From the NCBI RefSeq assembly GCF_007679345.1, contig NZ_VEGH01000005.1, positions 186,001-250,000 of the forward strand: a stretch of DNA of 64,000 bases, written 5' to 3'. Each line of letters begins with the position of its first letter. Position 1 is the first letter of the stretch. The translations under genes and the position numbers were made by a program. Below are positions 19,601 through 26,082 of this stretch, in pieces. Origin of the DNA: Cellulosimicrobium cellulans. GTDB taxonomy: Bacteria; Actinomycetota; Actinomycetes; Actinomycetales; Cellulomonadaceae. The notes under the pieces were generated by a model. It ran no database searches. It saw only the letters and a list, made by a program, of their open reading frames with translations, and was not told the origin of the DNA.

Positions 19601-19703
19601 CCTCGACGTCGAGGGTGCCGACGGTGCGGAACACCGCGGGTCGGAGGCGGTGGGCGAGGACGCGCTCGAGGCGGCCCTCGACGAGGGTGCGGTCGTCGTG
19701 CAC
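16605..19703 (-). CDS. GH38 alpha-mannosidase
   Basis: Encodes 1032 residues, normal for the family. The zinc and catalytic motifs are HAHIDSAWLW at 265-274 and the nucleophile Asp379 in WLPDSFGYSPALPQ. The central three-helix region and C-terminal beta domains follow, with a RVRRTFGASAVVQDVTL-like strand near 770. No signal peptide is present, so it acts on imported glycans. The GTG start has AAGGAA about 12 nt upstream. It lies 58 nt after the second permease gene and overlaps the GH5 start, placing it inside the operon. GH38 enzymes commonly cleave alpha-1,3/1,6 mannose, complementing the GH92 enzyme. Confidence 0.93.
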   Translation of the reverse strand: MHDDRTLVEGRLERVLAHRLRPAVFRTVGTLDVEAWHVDGGQGEPVDPAHALPGPGRGADVAYRPFRVGDPWGPAWGTTWFHLTGTVPAEAAGRRVELVVDLGWADHSPGFQAEGLVYRPDGSVVKGLNPRNVWVPVDGEAVDLYVEAAANPLILGYDPFRPTTLGEKATAGDAPLYRLARADVCVVEQDVWELVQDLEVLDQLARELAIGDPRRHEVLRALERSLDALDLGDVAGTAAAARAELVEVASRPAAASAHRISAVGHAHIDSAWLWPVRETVRKVARTASNVVNLLDEDPDLVFAMSSAQQFAWIEEHRPEVFARVREHVEGGRFVPVGGMWVESDTNMPGSEALARQLVHGKRYFLDTFGIETREVWLPDSFGYSPALPQLIHLSGSRWFLTQKISWNQVNPFPHHTFRWEGIDGSRVFTHFPPIDTYAAELSGTQLAHASRNFRDKGRATRSLAPFGWGDGGGGPTREMLARARRTADLEGSPRVAVEPPTAFFEAAEAEYPDAPVWVGELYLELHRGTFTSQVATKQGNRRGEHLLFEAELWSATAAARGLVEYPYDELDAIWKQHLLLQFHDILPGTSIGWVHREAAEQYAAMRERLTAVVDRATGALAAAAGGTDAGSAGSAGALTFNAAPHERAGVPALGAAPAGVMGAVEVLPRPDGTTVLDNGLLRVEVDTDGLVMALRDLVAEREVLPPGARANLLQVHPDFPVMWDAWDVDRYYRNVVEDLTTADAVEVLDEPGGAATVRVRRTFGASAVVQDVTLRPGARRLDLRTEVDWQERERLLKVAVPLDVHALDAAFETQFGHHRRAVHENTSWDAMRFEVVAHRFVHVAEPGYGVAVLNRDTYGHDVRRAARVGGGTTTTVRLSLVRGPQFPQPDTDRGRHEFVYALAPGAEVGDAVREGWGLNVPLREAPGGGADTAVEPPAAVEPLARVVAGTAVLSAVKLADDRSGDVVVRLYEAEGRRGAASLALPAGTVRECDLLERPLDDTAALTGRDGDAGPVRLALRPFQVVTLRVSGA

Positions 19704-19761
19704 TTCGGGGGTTCCTTCCGGGTGGTGCGGGGGGCGGGGTGCGGGACCGGGCTGGGGCGGC

Positions 19762-20682
19762 TCAGCCCTTGATGGCGCCCTGGTCGACCCCGCGGAAGAA
19801 GTACCGCTGCAGGACCGCGAAGAAGATCACGATCGGGATGAACGCGATCATGGTCCCGGCGGCGATCACGCGGGGGTTGGCGGAGAACGTGCCGGACAGG
19901 TACTGCAGGCCCACGGTGAGCGTGAACTTGTCCGGCGTCGTCAGGACGATCAGCGGCCACAGGAAGTCGTCCCAGGCACCGATGAACGCGAAGATCGTGA
20001 CGACCGCGAGCATGCCCTTGGCGTTGGGCAGGCCGATGCGCCAGAACCGGTGCCAGACGTTCGCGCCGTCGACGATGGCGGCCTCGTCGAGCTCCTTCGG
20101 GATGGCGAGGAACGCCGTCCGCATCAGCAGCACGTTGAGCATCCCGACCGCACCGGGCAGGGCGACGCCGAGCAGGCTGTCGGCCAGGCCGAGCTGCCGG
20201 ATCGTCAGGTACTGCGCCACGATCGTCGCCTCGCCGGGCAGCAGCATCGTCGCGAGCATCGCCCCGAGCAGCAGCTTCCGGCCGCGGAACTGCAGCCGGG
20301 CCAGCGCATAGCCGGCCATCGTGGTGCCGATCGCGTTGCCCAGGACGACGATCCCGGCGACGACCAGCGAGTTGCGCATGAAACCGAGGATCGGGACGGT
20401 CTGCGCGGCCTTGACGTAGTTGCCGAGCGTCGGCTCGGCCGGGATCAGCACCGGCGTCGCGGTGTAGATGTCCTCGCCCGGCCCCTTCAGCGACGTCGAC
20501 AGCTGCCAGAGGAACGGCCCGACGGTGATGACGAGGACGAGCAGGAGCAGGGCGTAGCGCACGACCAGCTCGCGGGTGCCGATGCTGGAGAACCCGCGGC
20601 CACGGCGCCGGCGGGGCGCGCGGGGGACGACCACGTCCCGGGTGGCGGGCGCGGTGACGGTCGGAGCGGCCACGGCCCTCAC
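19762..20682 (-). CDS. CUT1 sugar ABC transporter permease (MalG-like)
   Basis: Encodes 306 residues with six predicted membrane spans and the EAA coupling loop (ELDEAAIVDGANVWHRFWRI), which contacts the ATPase. The C-terminus FFRGVDQGAIKG is the standard ending of MalG-type permeases. The GTG at 20682 gives a GTGA overlap with the preceding permease; another in-frame GTG lies 9 nt downstream. It works with the partner permease and the binding lipoprotein to import an oligosaccharide. No ATPase gene accompanies it. Confidence 0.93.
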   Translation of the reverse strand: MRAVAAPTVTAPATRDVVVPRAPRRRRGRGFSSIGTRELVVRYALLLLVLVITVGPFLWQLSTSLKGPGEDIYTATPVLIPAEPTLGNYVKAAQTVPILGFMRNSLVVAGIVVLGNAIGTTMAGYALARLQFRGRKLLLGAMLATMLLPGEATIVAQYLTIRQLGLADSLLGVALPGAVGMLNVLLMRTAFLAIPKELDEAAIVDGANVWHRFWRIGLPNAKGMLAVVTIFAFIGAWDDFLWPLIVLTTPDKFTLTVGLQYLSGTFSANPRVIAAGTMIAFIPIVIFFAVLQRYFFRGVDQGAIKG

Positions 20683-21632
20683 CCCGCCTTCCGGTTGATC
20701 CGGGCGATGAGCAGCAGCGGCCCGAGGGTGATGAGGAACAGCAGGATCGACAGCGCGGACGCGTAGCCGAGGTTCCCGTTGAACCCGCGGGCGTACATCT
20801 GGATGAGCATGACGACGGAGACGTTCGCCCCGCCGATGCCGCCGGTGCCGTTGGTGAGGATGAACAGCTCGGAGAACACCCGCAGCGCCGACACCGTGAT
20901 GAGCACGGACACCAGGAGCATCGTGTTCCGGACGCCCGGGACCGTGACGCTCCAGAACCTGCGCCAGGCCGAGGCCCCGTCGACGGCGGCGGCCTCGTGC
21001 AGCTCCCGGCCGACGCCGCCCAGGGCGGACAGATAGATGATCATGTAGTAGCCCAGCCCCTTCCAGATGGTGAGGCTGATGGCGCTGAACAGGATGAGCC
21101 ACCGGTCCGTGAGGAACGGGATCGACTCGGTGATGACGCCGAGCGACTTGGCCATGCCGTTGATGACGCCGCGGTCGTCGAGCATCCAGCCCCACATGAG
21201 GGCCACGACCACCGCGGACGCCACGACGGGCGTGTAGAACGCCGTCCGGAAGAACGAGATCCCGGGGATCTTCTTCTCGACCAGCAGCGCCAGCGCCAGC
21301 GGCACGAGCAGCAGGAACGGCACGCAGACGAGCATGTAGACGATCGAGTTCAGCAGCGCGGTCGCCAGCTGGTCGTCGCCGATCATCCGGCTGAAGTTGG
21401 CCAGCCCGACGAACTCGCCGCCGCTGAGCGGCTTCACGTTGGTGAAGGCGAGCATCACGCCGTTGACCGACGGCCACAGGTTGAACGCCAGCAGGAACAC
21501 GACGGCGGGCAGGCAGAGCAGCCACGGCGCGAACCACGCGTGGGTGCGGGTCGCCCCGGTCCCCCGGCCCCGCCGGCCGCGCGGGCCGACGGGAGCGGGG
21601 ACCGAGGCGGTCGCCTCGGGTGCGGTGGTCAT
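20679..21632 (-). CDS. CUT1 sugar ABC transporter permease (MalF-like)
   Basis: Encodes 317 residues with a basic cytoplasmic N-terminus (1-30) and six membrane spans. The EAA loop is ELHEAAAVDGASAWRRFWSV. The spans begin with FAPWLLCLPAVVFLLAFNLW, typical of MalF-type subunits. It lies 10 nt after the binding-protein gene and overlaps the second permease start by 4 nt, so the three form one transporter unit. Together with the downstream mannosidases it is predicted to carry N-glycan-derived oligosaccharides. Confidence 0.93.
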   Translation of the reverse strand: MTTAPEATASVPAPVGPRGRRGRGTGATRTHAWFAPWLLCLPAVVFLLAFNLWPSVNGVMLAFTNVKPLSGGEFVGLANFSRMIGDDQLATALLNSIVYMLVCVPFLLLVPLALALLVEKKIPGISFFRTAFYTPVVASAVVVALMWGWMLDDRGVINGMAKSLGVITESIPFLTDRWLILFSAISLTIWKGLGYYMIIYLSALGGVGRELHEAAAVDGASAWRRFWSVTVPGVRNTMLLVSVLITVSALRVFSELFILTNGTGGIGGANVSVVMLIQMYARGFNGNLGYASALSILLFLITLGPLLLIARINRKAG

Positions 21633-21642
21633 GGCCGGCGGG

Positions 21643-22911
21643 TCAGTCGTTCAGCAGCTGGTTGCACTTGGCGACCGCCGCGTCGAGCGCCTCCTGCGCG
21701 GTCACCTGCCCCGCGACGGCCGCCGCGACCTGCTGGTCGAAGTACGTGGACATGGCCTCGGTGACCTCGACCGGCTGCAGCACCTCGGCGTCGGGGAGCC
21801 CGGTGAACGCGATGACCTTGGCGTCGCCCTCCGCCGTGCCGTCGCTCTCGCTGAACGACGGGTTGTCCTGCGACTCGACGGTGGACGGGAAGATGCCCGG
21901 CACGAGCTCCGCGAACGCCTCCTGGTTCTCCGCGTTCGTGAGGAACCGGGCCAGGGCCAGCGCGGCGGGCAGGTTCTTGGACGCGGCCGGGACCGAGACG
22001 CCCTGCACGTACATCGGGGTGACGCCCATGTACGGCGAGGGGACGATCTTGCCCTCGAGGGACGGGTTGTTCTCCAGGACGCCGGAGATGAAGTTGCCGC
22101 CGCCCGTCGACCAGGCCGCCTCCCCCTTCGTGAACAGCTCGCTGTTGCCGAGGTAGGCGTCGGTCAGCACGTCCTGCGGCATCAGGCCCTCGGCGTAGGC
22201 CGCCGCGTACTGCTCGACCAGCGCCACCGCCTCGGGGCTGTTGAACACGAACTCGTCGCCGTCGTCCGACAGCACGGGGATGCCGTTGGACACCAGGTCG
22301 TTCATGCCCGGCTTGCGGCTCATCAGGTAGGCGCCGGTCGCCTCCTTGAGCGTCCGGGCCTGCGTCACCAGCTCGTCGAAGCTCGTCGGCGGGTCCGTCG
22401 CGTCCAGGCCGCCGGCCGCCATCATCTCGGAGTTCCAGTAGTTCAGGTCCGTGGTCAGGTACCACGGGTACCCGTACGTCCCCTCGACCCCGGCGAACGC
22501 GTAGGCACCCAGGCCGCCGTCGACGTACGTCGCGGACAGGTCGTCCTCGACCTGGTCGAGGTCGAGCAGCACGCCCTCGCGCGCCAGCGGCAGCGCCATG
22601 TCGGGCGGCAGGTTGGTGACGTCGGGCAGCTCGCCCGCCGTCGCCTGGGAGAGCACCTTCTCCGCGTACCCCTCGCCGGGCTGGTCGAGCCAGGTGACCG
22701 TCGTGCCCGGGTACTCCTCCTCGAACGCGGCGACCACCCCCTCGACGTACTCGGTGAACCGGGGCTTCAGGGCCCAGGTCTGCAGGGTGACCTCGCCCGT
22801 GACCTCGCCGTCGGCGTCGCCCGGGTCCCGGGCGTCGGTGCTGGTGCCGGACAGCGCGCAGGAGGAGAGCAGGAGTCCCGCCGCCAGGGCGAGCCCGATC
22901 GTGCGCCTCAT
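21643..22911 (-). CDS. Sugar-binding lipoprotein of the ABC importer
   Basis: Encodes 422 residues. A lipoprotein signal (MRRTIGLALAAGLLLSSC) places the lipid-attached Cys at residue 18. The mature part is a cluster-1 (MalE-like) solute-binding protein with a TLQTWALKPRFTEYVEGVVAAF first strand and helix, and a PYMGVTPMYVQGVSVPAASK hinge segment. It is the first gene of the six-gene operon, 45 nt downstream of the LacI-type operator. Substrate is inferred from the operon: a mannose-rich glycan. Confidence 0.93.
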   Translation of the reverse strand: MRRTIGLALAAGLLLSSCALSGTSTDARDPGDADGEVTGEVTLQTWALKPRFTEYVEGVVAAFEEEYPGTTVTWLDQPGEGYAEKVLSQATAGELPDVTNLPPDMALPLAREGVLLDLDQVEDDLSATYVDGGLGAYAFAGVEGTYGYPWYLTTDLNYWNSEMMAAGGLDATDPPTSFDELVTQARTLKEATGAYLMSRKPGMNDLVSNGIPVLSDDGDEFVFNSPEAVALVEQYAAAYAEGLMPQDVLTDAYLGNSELFTKGEAAWSTGGGNFISGVLENNPSLEGKIVPSPYMGVTPMYVQGVSVPAASKNLPAALALARFLTNAENQEAFAELVPGIFPSTVESQDNPSFSESDGTAEGDAKVIAFTGLPDAEVLQPVEVTEAMSTYFDQQVAAAVAGQVTAQEALDAAVAKCNQLLND

Positions 22912-22955
22912 TCGTGGACCTCCGTCGGTGTGCGTCGTTGCATCGTGGAGTGCTA

Positions 22956-23000
22956 CTAAAGCGTTTTAGCAGCATGGTCGGGGGTGGGGTGCCGTGTCAA
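22956..23000 (-). promoter_or_regulatory. Promoter and LacI operator of the ABC/mannosidase operon
   Basis: Reading the minus strand, -35 TTGACA (23000-22995) and -10 CATGCT (22976-22971) are 18 nt apart. The palindrome CTAAAACGCTTTAG (22969-22956) starts one base after the -10 box. It differs by one base from the perfect operator at 10144-10157. The shared geometry is strong evidence that one LacI-family repressor controls both units. Confidence 0.88.
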
Positions 23001-23535
23001 GACCCGCCTGCGCCGAGCGGCCCACGGCAGCAGAGCGCCGCGGCAGCTCGCGGCGGGTCCGCGAGCGTCGGTGCCGGGAGGCGCACGGTGCCGTGCGGCG
23101 GGACGGCACCAGGAGCCGCGCCACCGCCACCGAGCGCAGCGTCAGGAGCGTAGGAGGACCCGGCGCCGAGGCGGCGCCCCGCGCGGATGCGGCCACCACC
23201 TACGCAGTCGGCCAGGCCACCGGCCTCCCGGCCTGCCACGCCTGCTCCGCGCGCGGGCGTGGCGCAGGCCTCGTGGCGCTCCGATCGCCGGTCGGGCAAC
23301 CGGGACGTCGAGAGCGCGCCCCCCGGATGCACTCTCGACGTCTCGCGGACCCACTGGGCGCGCGGGGTCGCGCCGGGGGCGCCGACTCCGGTCGCGTCGG
23401 GGTGGGCCGTCTCGCTCGTCGACGGCCCCGCCGTCGCACCGCCGACCGGCACGGCCCAGATGCGCGACGCCGAGCCGTGCCCGCATGATGAGGCAGCGGT
23501 CCAGAGCGGGGCCACGACTTCCGAGGGGGAACGTC
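23001..23535. other. Long intergenic gap between divergent units
   Basis: I see no credible gene here: open frames on both strands are Arg/Ala-rich run-through without ribosome sites. The gap holds palindrome copy C (23301-23345) and must hold the promoter of the DUF4142 gene, which I cannot place with confidence. A GAGGGGGA ribosome site ends the region, just before the ATG at 23536. Confidence 0.6.
23301..23345. repeat. Family 1 intergenic palindrome, copy C (diverged)
   Basis: CGGGACGTCGAGAGCGC (23301-23317) pairs with GCACTCTCGACGTCTCG (23329-23345) with one mismatch and one G-T pair, around an 11-nt loop. The flanks GGTCGGGCAAC and GGACCCACTGGGC match the flank pattern of the other copies. 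It is not between convergent genes, unlike copies A and D. Confidence 0.75.
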
Positions 23536-24192
23536 ATGAAGTCTCTGCTCCACCGCACCGCGCTGGCGCTCGTCGCCGCCACCGCCGCGCTCGGCCTCGC
23601 CGCCGGTCCGGCCGCCGCACAGCCGAACGCGCAGGACCAGACGTGGCTGGTCGCCGCGCACCAGAGCAACCTCGCGGAGATCGCCGCCGGCCAGGCAGCG
23701 CTCCAGAAGGCGACCAGCGACGACGTGCGGATGCACGGCCAGATGCTGATCGACGACCACACGGCGCTGGACGCCTCGCTCACGCCGGTCGCCCAGCAGC
23801 TGGGTGTCGCGCTCCCCGCCGAGCCGACGCCCGAGCAGCAGCAGGCGCTCGCCGAGGTCGCCGCGCAGTCCGGCGACGCCTTCGACCGCGCCTGGGTGCA
23901 GTCCCAGATCGCCGGGCACCGCGCCACGCTCGCCGCCGGCGAGCAGGAGCTCGCCCAGGGCTCCGACCAAGCGGTCAAGGACCTGGCCGCGGCCGCCGCC
24001 CCCGTGGTCCAGCGCCATCTCGACGGGCTGCTCGCCACGGCGCAGGAGCTCGGTGTGCCGACCTCGGTCCCGGCGGGCTCCGGCGGACAGGCGGCGACGT
24101 CCTCGTCGGCGCTCGGGCTGGCTCTGCTCGGCACGGGCGCGCTCGCGGTCGCCGTCGCGGGCGGTCTGGTGCTGCGCCGGCGCCGGGTGTGA
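23536..24192 (+). CDS. Secreted DUF4142 protein with C-terminal membrane anchor
   Basis: Encodes 218 residues. Signal peptide 1-28 (MKSLLHRTALALV with an AAAQ cleavage region), a helical DUF4142 (ferritin-like bundle) domain at about 30-170, then a hydrophobic span and RRRRV tail. The domain has the family pattern FVxxAHQSNLAEIAAGQ followed by VRMHGQMLIDDH. The tail resembles a sortase substrate but no LPxTG or LAxTG motif precedes it. Its stop overlaps the sortase start (GTGA). The function of DUF4142 proteins is unknown; the tight link to a sortase suggests a cell-envelope role. Confidence 0.88.
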   Translation: MKSLLHRTALALVAATAALGLAAGPAAAQPNAQDQTWLVAAHQSNLAEIAAGQAALQKATSDDVRMHGQMLIDDHTALDASLTPVAQQLGVALPAEPTPEQQQALAEVAAQSGDAFDRAWVQSQIAGHRATLAAGEQELAQGSDQAVKDLAAAAAPVVQRHLDGLLATAQELGVPTSVPAGSGGQAATSSSALGLALLGTGALAVAVAGGLVLRRRRV

Positions 24193-24911
24193 GAACCGGG
24201 GGCCGCGGCCGGCGCCCCGGACGAGGCACCGGCCGCGCTCGTCGGCGGGCTCCGGCTGCCGCGCTCGCGGTCGCCGGCCTGGTGCTCGCCGGCGCCGGGG
24301 TCGCGGTGCTGGTGTCCCCGCCGGCACTACGGGTCGCCGTCGCGGCGCCGGCGAGCGGGACGGAGGCGCGGCCGGCCGCGGGTTCCCCGTCGGGGACGCA
24401 GGTCGTCCCGCGCCCCGAGCCCTTGCCCGGAGGCGCGGGAGCGCCGGCCGCGATCACCGCACCGGATCCGGTGGCGGCACCGACGCGGCTGTCGGTACCC
24501 GACCTCGGCATCGCGGTGGACGTGGTTCCGGTCGGCGTCGACGGCGACGGCGCGCTCGAGGTACCCCCGGACCCGCGCGTCGCGGGATGGTGGTCGAGCG
24601 GGGCGGTGCCCGACTCGCCGCAGGGGTCCACCGTGATCGCTGCCCACGTCGACGCGGCGGGGGTCGGCCCGGGGCCGCTGGCTGCGGTGCTCCGGGCGCC
24701 CGTCGGCACCGCGGTCGAGGTTGCCACCGAGGGCGGCGCCACGGCGCGGTACACCGTGGCCGAGATCCGGTCCTATCCGAAGGCCGGCGGGCTCCCGGAG
24801 GAGCTGTTCGCCGTCGGCGGTCCGGCTCGGCTGGTGCTGATCACCTGCAGCGGCACCTTCCGGGACGGGCACTACTCGGACAACGCGGTGATCATCGCGG
24901 CACCTGCCTGA
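24189..24911 (+). CDS. Class F sortase-like transpeptidase
   Basis: Encodes 240 residues with a basic N-terminus, a signal-anchor helix (about 22-45), a Pro/Gly linker and a sortase beta-barrel from about 95. Catalytic candidates are His153 (IAAHVD) and Cys220 (LVLITCSGTF). The ending HYSDNAVIIAAPA matches the YxDNxVV pattern of class F enzymes. Many class F members have Arg at the position of Ser230; here the nearest Arg is 225, so activity needs checking. The GTG start overlaps the DUF4142 stop by 4 nt. Class F substrates are poorly known; the LAxTG proteins in this window may instead use a class E enzyme elsewhere. Confidence 0.85.
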   Translation: MRTGGRGRRPGRGTGRARRRAPAAALAVAGLVLAGAGVAVLVSPPALRVAVAAPASGTEARPAAGSPSGTQVVPRPEPLPGGAGAPAAITAPDPVAAPTRLSVPDLGIAVDVVPVGVDGDGALEVPPDPRVAGWWSSGAVPDSPQGSTVIAAHVDAAGVGPGPLAAVLRAPVGTAVEVATEGGATARYTVAEIRSYPKAGGLPEELFAVGGPARLVLITCSGTFRDGHYSDNAVIIAAPA

Positions 24912-24923
24912 GCCACGCCGGTC

Positions 24924-24978
24924 GCGCAACACCTCTTGCGCAACACCTCTTGCGCAAGAGGTGTTGCGCGACTACCGT
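24924..24978 (+). promoter_or_regulatory. Perfect-palindrome operator overlapping a leaderless promoter
   Basis: The 14-nt unit GCGCAACACCTCTT occurs twice in tandem (24924-24937, 24938-24951). The second copy forms a perfect 32-nt palindrome ending at 24969. The -35 TTGCGC (24950-24955) and -10 TACCGT (24973-24978) are 17 nt apart and overlap it. The ATG at 24986 lies 7 nt after the -10 box, so the mRNA should start at or next to the ATG. Autorepression by the ArsR-like product is inferred; the palindrome may also end sortase transcription. Confidence 0.8.
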
Positions 24979-24985
24979 TGCTGCC

Positions 24986-25669
24986 ATGACCACCGCCGAG
25001 CACGACACCGACGCCGACGACGCGGCCCGCGACGCCGCGGCGCGCGGGCGCGACGCCGGGACGATGCGGGTCACCGACCCGACCCGCGTCCGGGCGCTCG
25101 CCCACCCCGTCCGGATGGACCTGCTGTCGTTCCTGGACGACGTCGGGGAGGCCACCGCGACCGAGTGCGCCGTGCACCTCGGGCAGACCGTCGCCAACTG
25201 CTCGTTCCACCTGCGCACGCTCGCCAAGGCCGGCTACATCGAGCCCGCCGAGCCCCGCGGCCGCGAGCGCCCCTGGCGCGTCGTGTCCCGCGAGCGCAAC
25301 ATCACGCCCGACCCGCTCGACCCGGCGTCGCGCCGGGCGGTGCTGGAGCTCGGCGAGATCTCGGTCCGCCGCGAGGCCGAGCGCTACATCGACCACCTGC
25401 GGCACCTGGACCACGACGGCGTCGCCGACCCCGAGCTCATCCCGCTGACCCAGCTGACCACGTCGGCGTTCTGGGCCACCCCGACGGAGACGGCCGAGCT
25501 GATCGAGGGCCTGCACGCGCTGATGAAGCGGTTCGACGGGCGCACCGTGGACCCCGCGATCCGACCCGGTGGCGCCCGCATGATGCGGCTGTTCACCGCG
25601 ATCAACCCCGACATGGCCTTCGAGCCCGCCGCCGAGGCCGCCCCGCACGCACCGCAGCAGGAGGACTGA
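24986..25669 (+). CDS. ArsR-like winged-helix transcriptional regulator
   Basis: Encodes 227 residues. A winged helix at about 30-105 opens with VRALAHPVRMDLLSFLDDVG and has TECAVHLGQTVANCSFHLRTLAKAGYI as the recognition region, followed by a RGRERPWRV wing: the HTH_20/ArsR group. The C-terminal 110 residues form a helical domain with no known ligand motif. No Cys metal-site pattern is seen, so a metal-sensing role is unlikely. No ribosome site precedes the ATG, consistent with a leaderless transcript. It is followed 3 nt later by a small gene. Confidence 0.88.
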   Translation: MTTAEHDTDADDAARDAAARGRDAGTMRVTDPTRVRALAHPVRMDLLSFLDDVGEATATECAVHLGQTVANCSFHLRTLAKAGYIEPAEPRGRERPWRVVSRERNITPDPLDPASRRAVLELGEISVRREAERYIDHLRHLDHDGVADPELIPLTQLTTSAFWATPTETAELIEGLHALMKRFDGRTVDPAIRPGGARMMRLFTAINPDMAFEPAAEAAPHAPQQED

Positions 25670-25672
25670 GCC

Positions 25673-25894
25673 ATGACCACGGTGACCTTCGACGTCAGCT
25701 ACGGCACCCGCCCGGTGCCGCTCCGCCTGCCCTACCTGTCGGTGCGCCGCCGCCGGGCGGTCCTGAGCCGGCCGGCGCGGGACGGCGCCGACCCGCGCAC
25801 CGCAGCCCGCGCCCGCGCGACGGCCCGCGCCCTGGCGGACCGCGACGCCGCGGTGGACCGGGCCCTGGCGGCGCGCGCCGGCATCGGCGTCTGA
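25673..25894 (+). CDS. Small basic protein of unknown function
   Basis: Encodes 73 residues, rich in Arg and Ala. The first 25 residues (MTTVTFDVSYGTRPVPLRLP) could form strands; the rest is probably helical. Only 3 nt separate it from the regulator gene, so it is likely co-transcribed and translationally coupled. I do not recognise a family. No signal peptide or membrane segment is seen. Palindrome copy D follows it. Confidence 0.6.
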   Translation: MTTVTFDVSYGTRPVPLRLPYLSVRRRRAVLSRPARDGADPRTAARARATARALADRDAAVDRALAARAGIGV

Positions 25895-25947
25895 CGCCCC
25901 GCGCGGCGGCCGCGGCCCGGCCCGGCCGGGCCGCTCGTCCGGACCGC

Positions 25948-26016
25948 CGAGGGGGTACCCGACGCGTCGAGCGAGTAACCAGCGACTACTCGCTCGACGC
26001 GTCGAGTACCCCCTCG
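25948..26016. repeat. Family 1 intergenic palindrome, copy D
   Basis: The most complete copy. The outer 10-bp stem CGAGGGGGTA / TACCCCCTCG (25948-25957, 26007-26016) is joined through a 2x2 bulge to a perfect 18-bp inner stem (arm CGACGCGTCGAGCGAGTA, 25960-25977 with 25987-26004) and a 9-nt loop. It differs from copies A and B by a compensated A-to-G / T-to-C pair, which keeps the stem. It lies between convergent genes. Confidence 0.9.
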
Positions 26017-26082
26017 CCGCGGCGGCAGCCCTGCGCGACCTGCGGCGGGCGGGCAGCCGCGGGCCGGGCGGGGGCCGGGCGG

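Noticed and set aside
22970..23535. Plus-strand frame 22994-23488 as a gene in the large gap
   Set aside because: It crosses the promoter of the glycan operon and palindrome C, is Arg-rich throughout and has no ribosome site.
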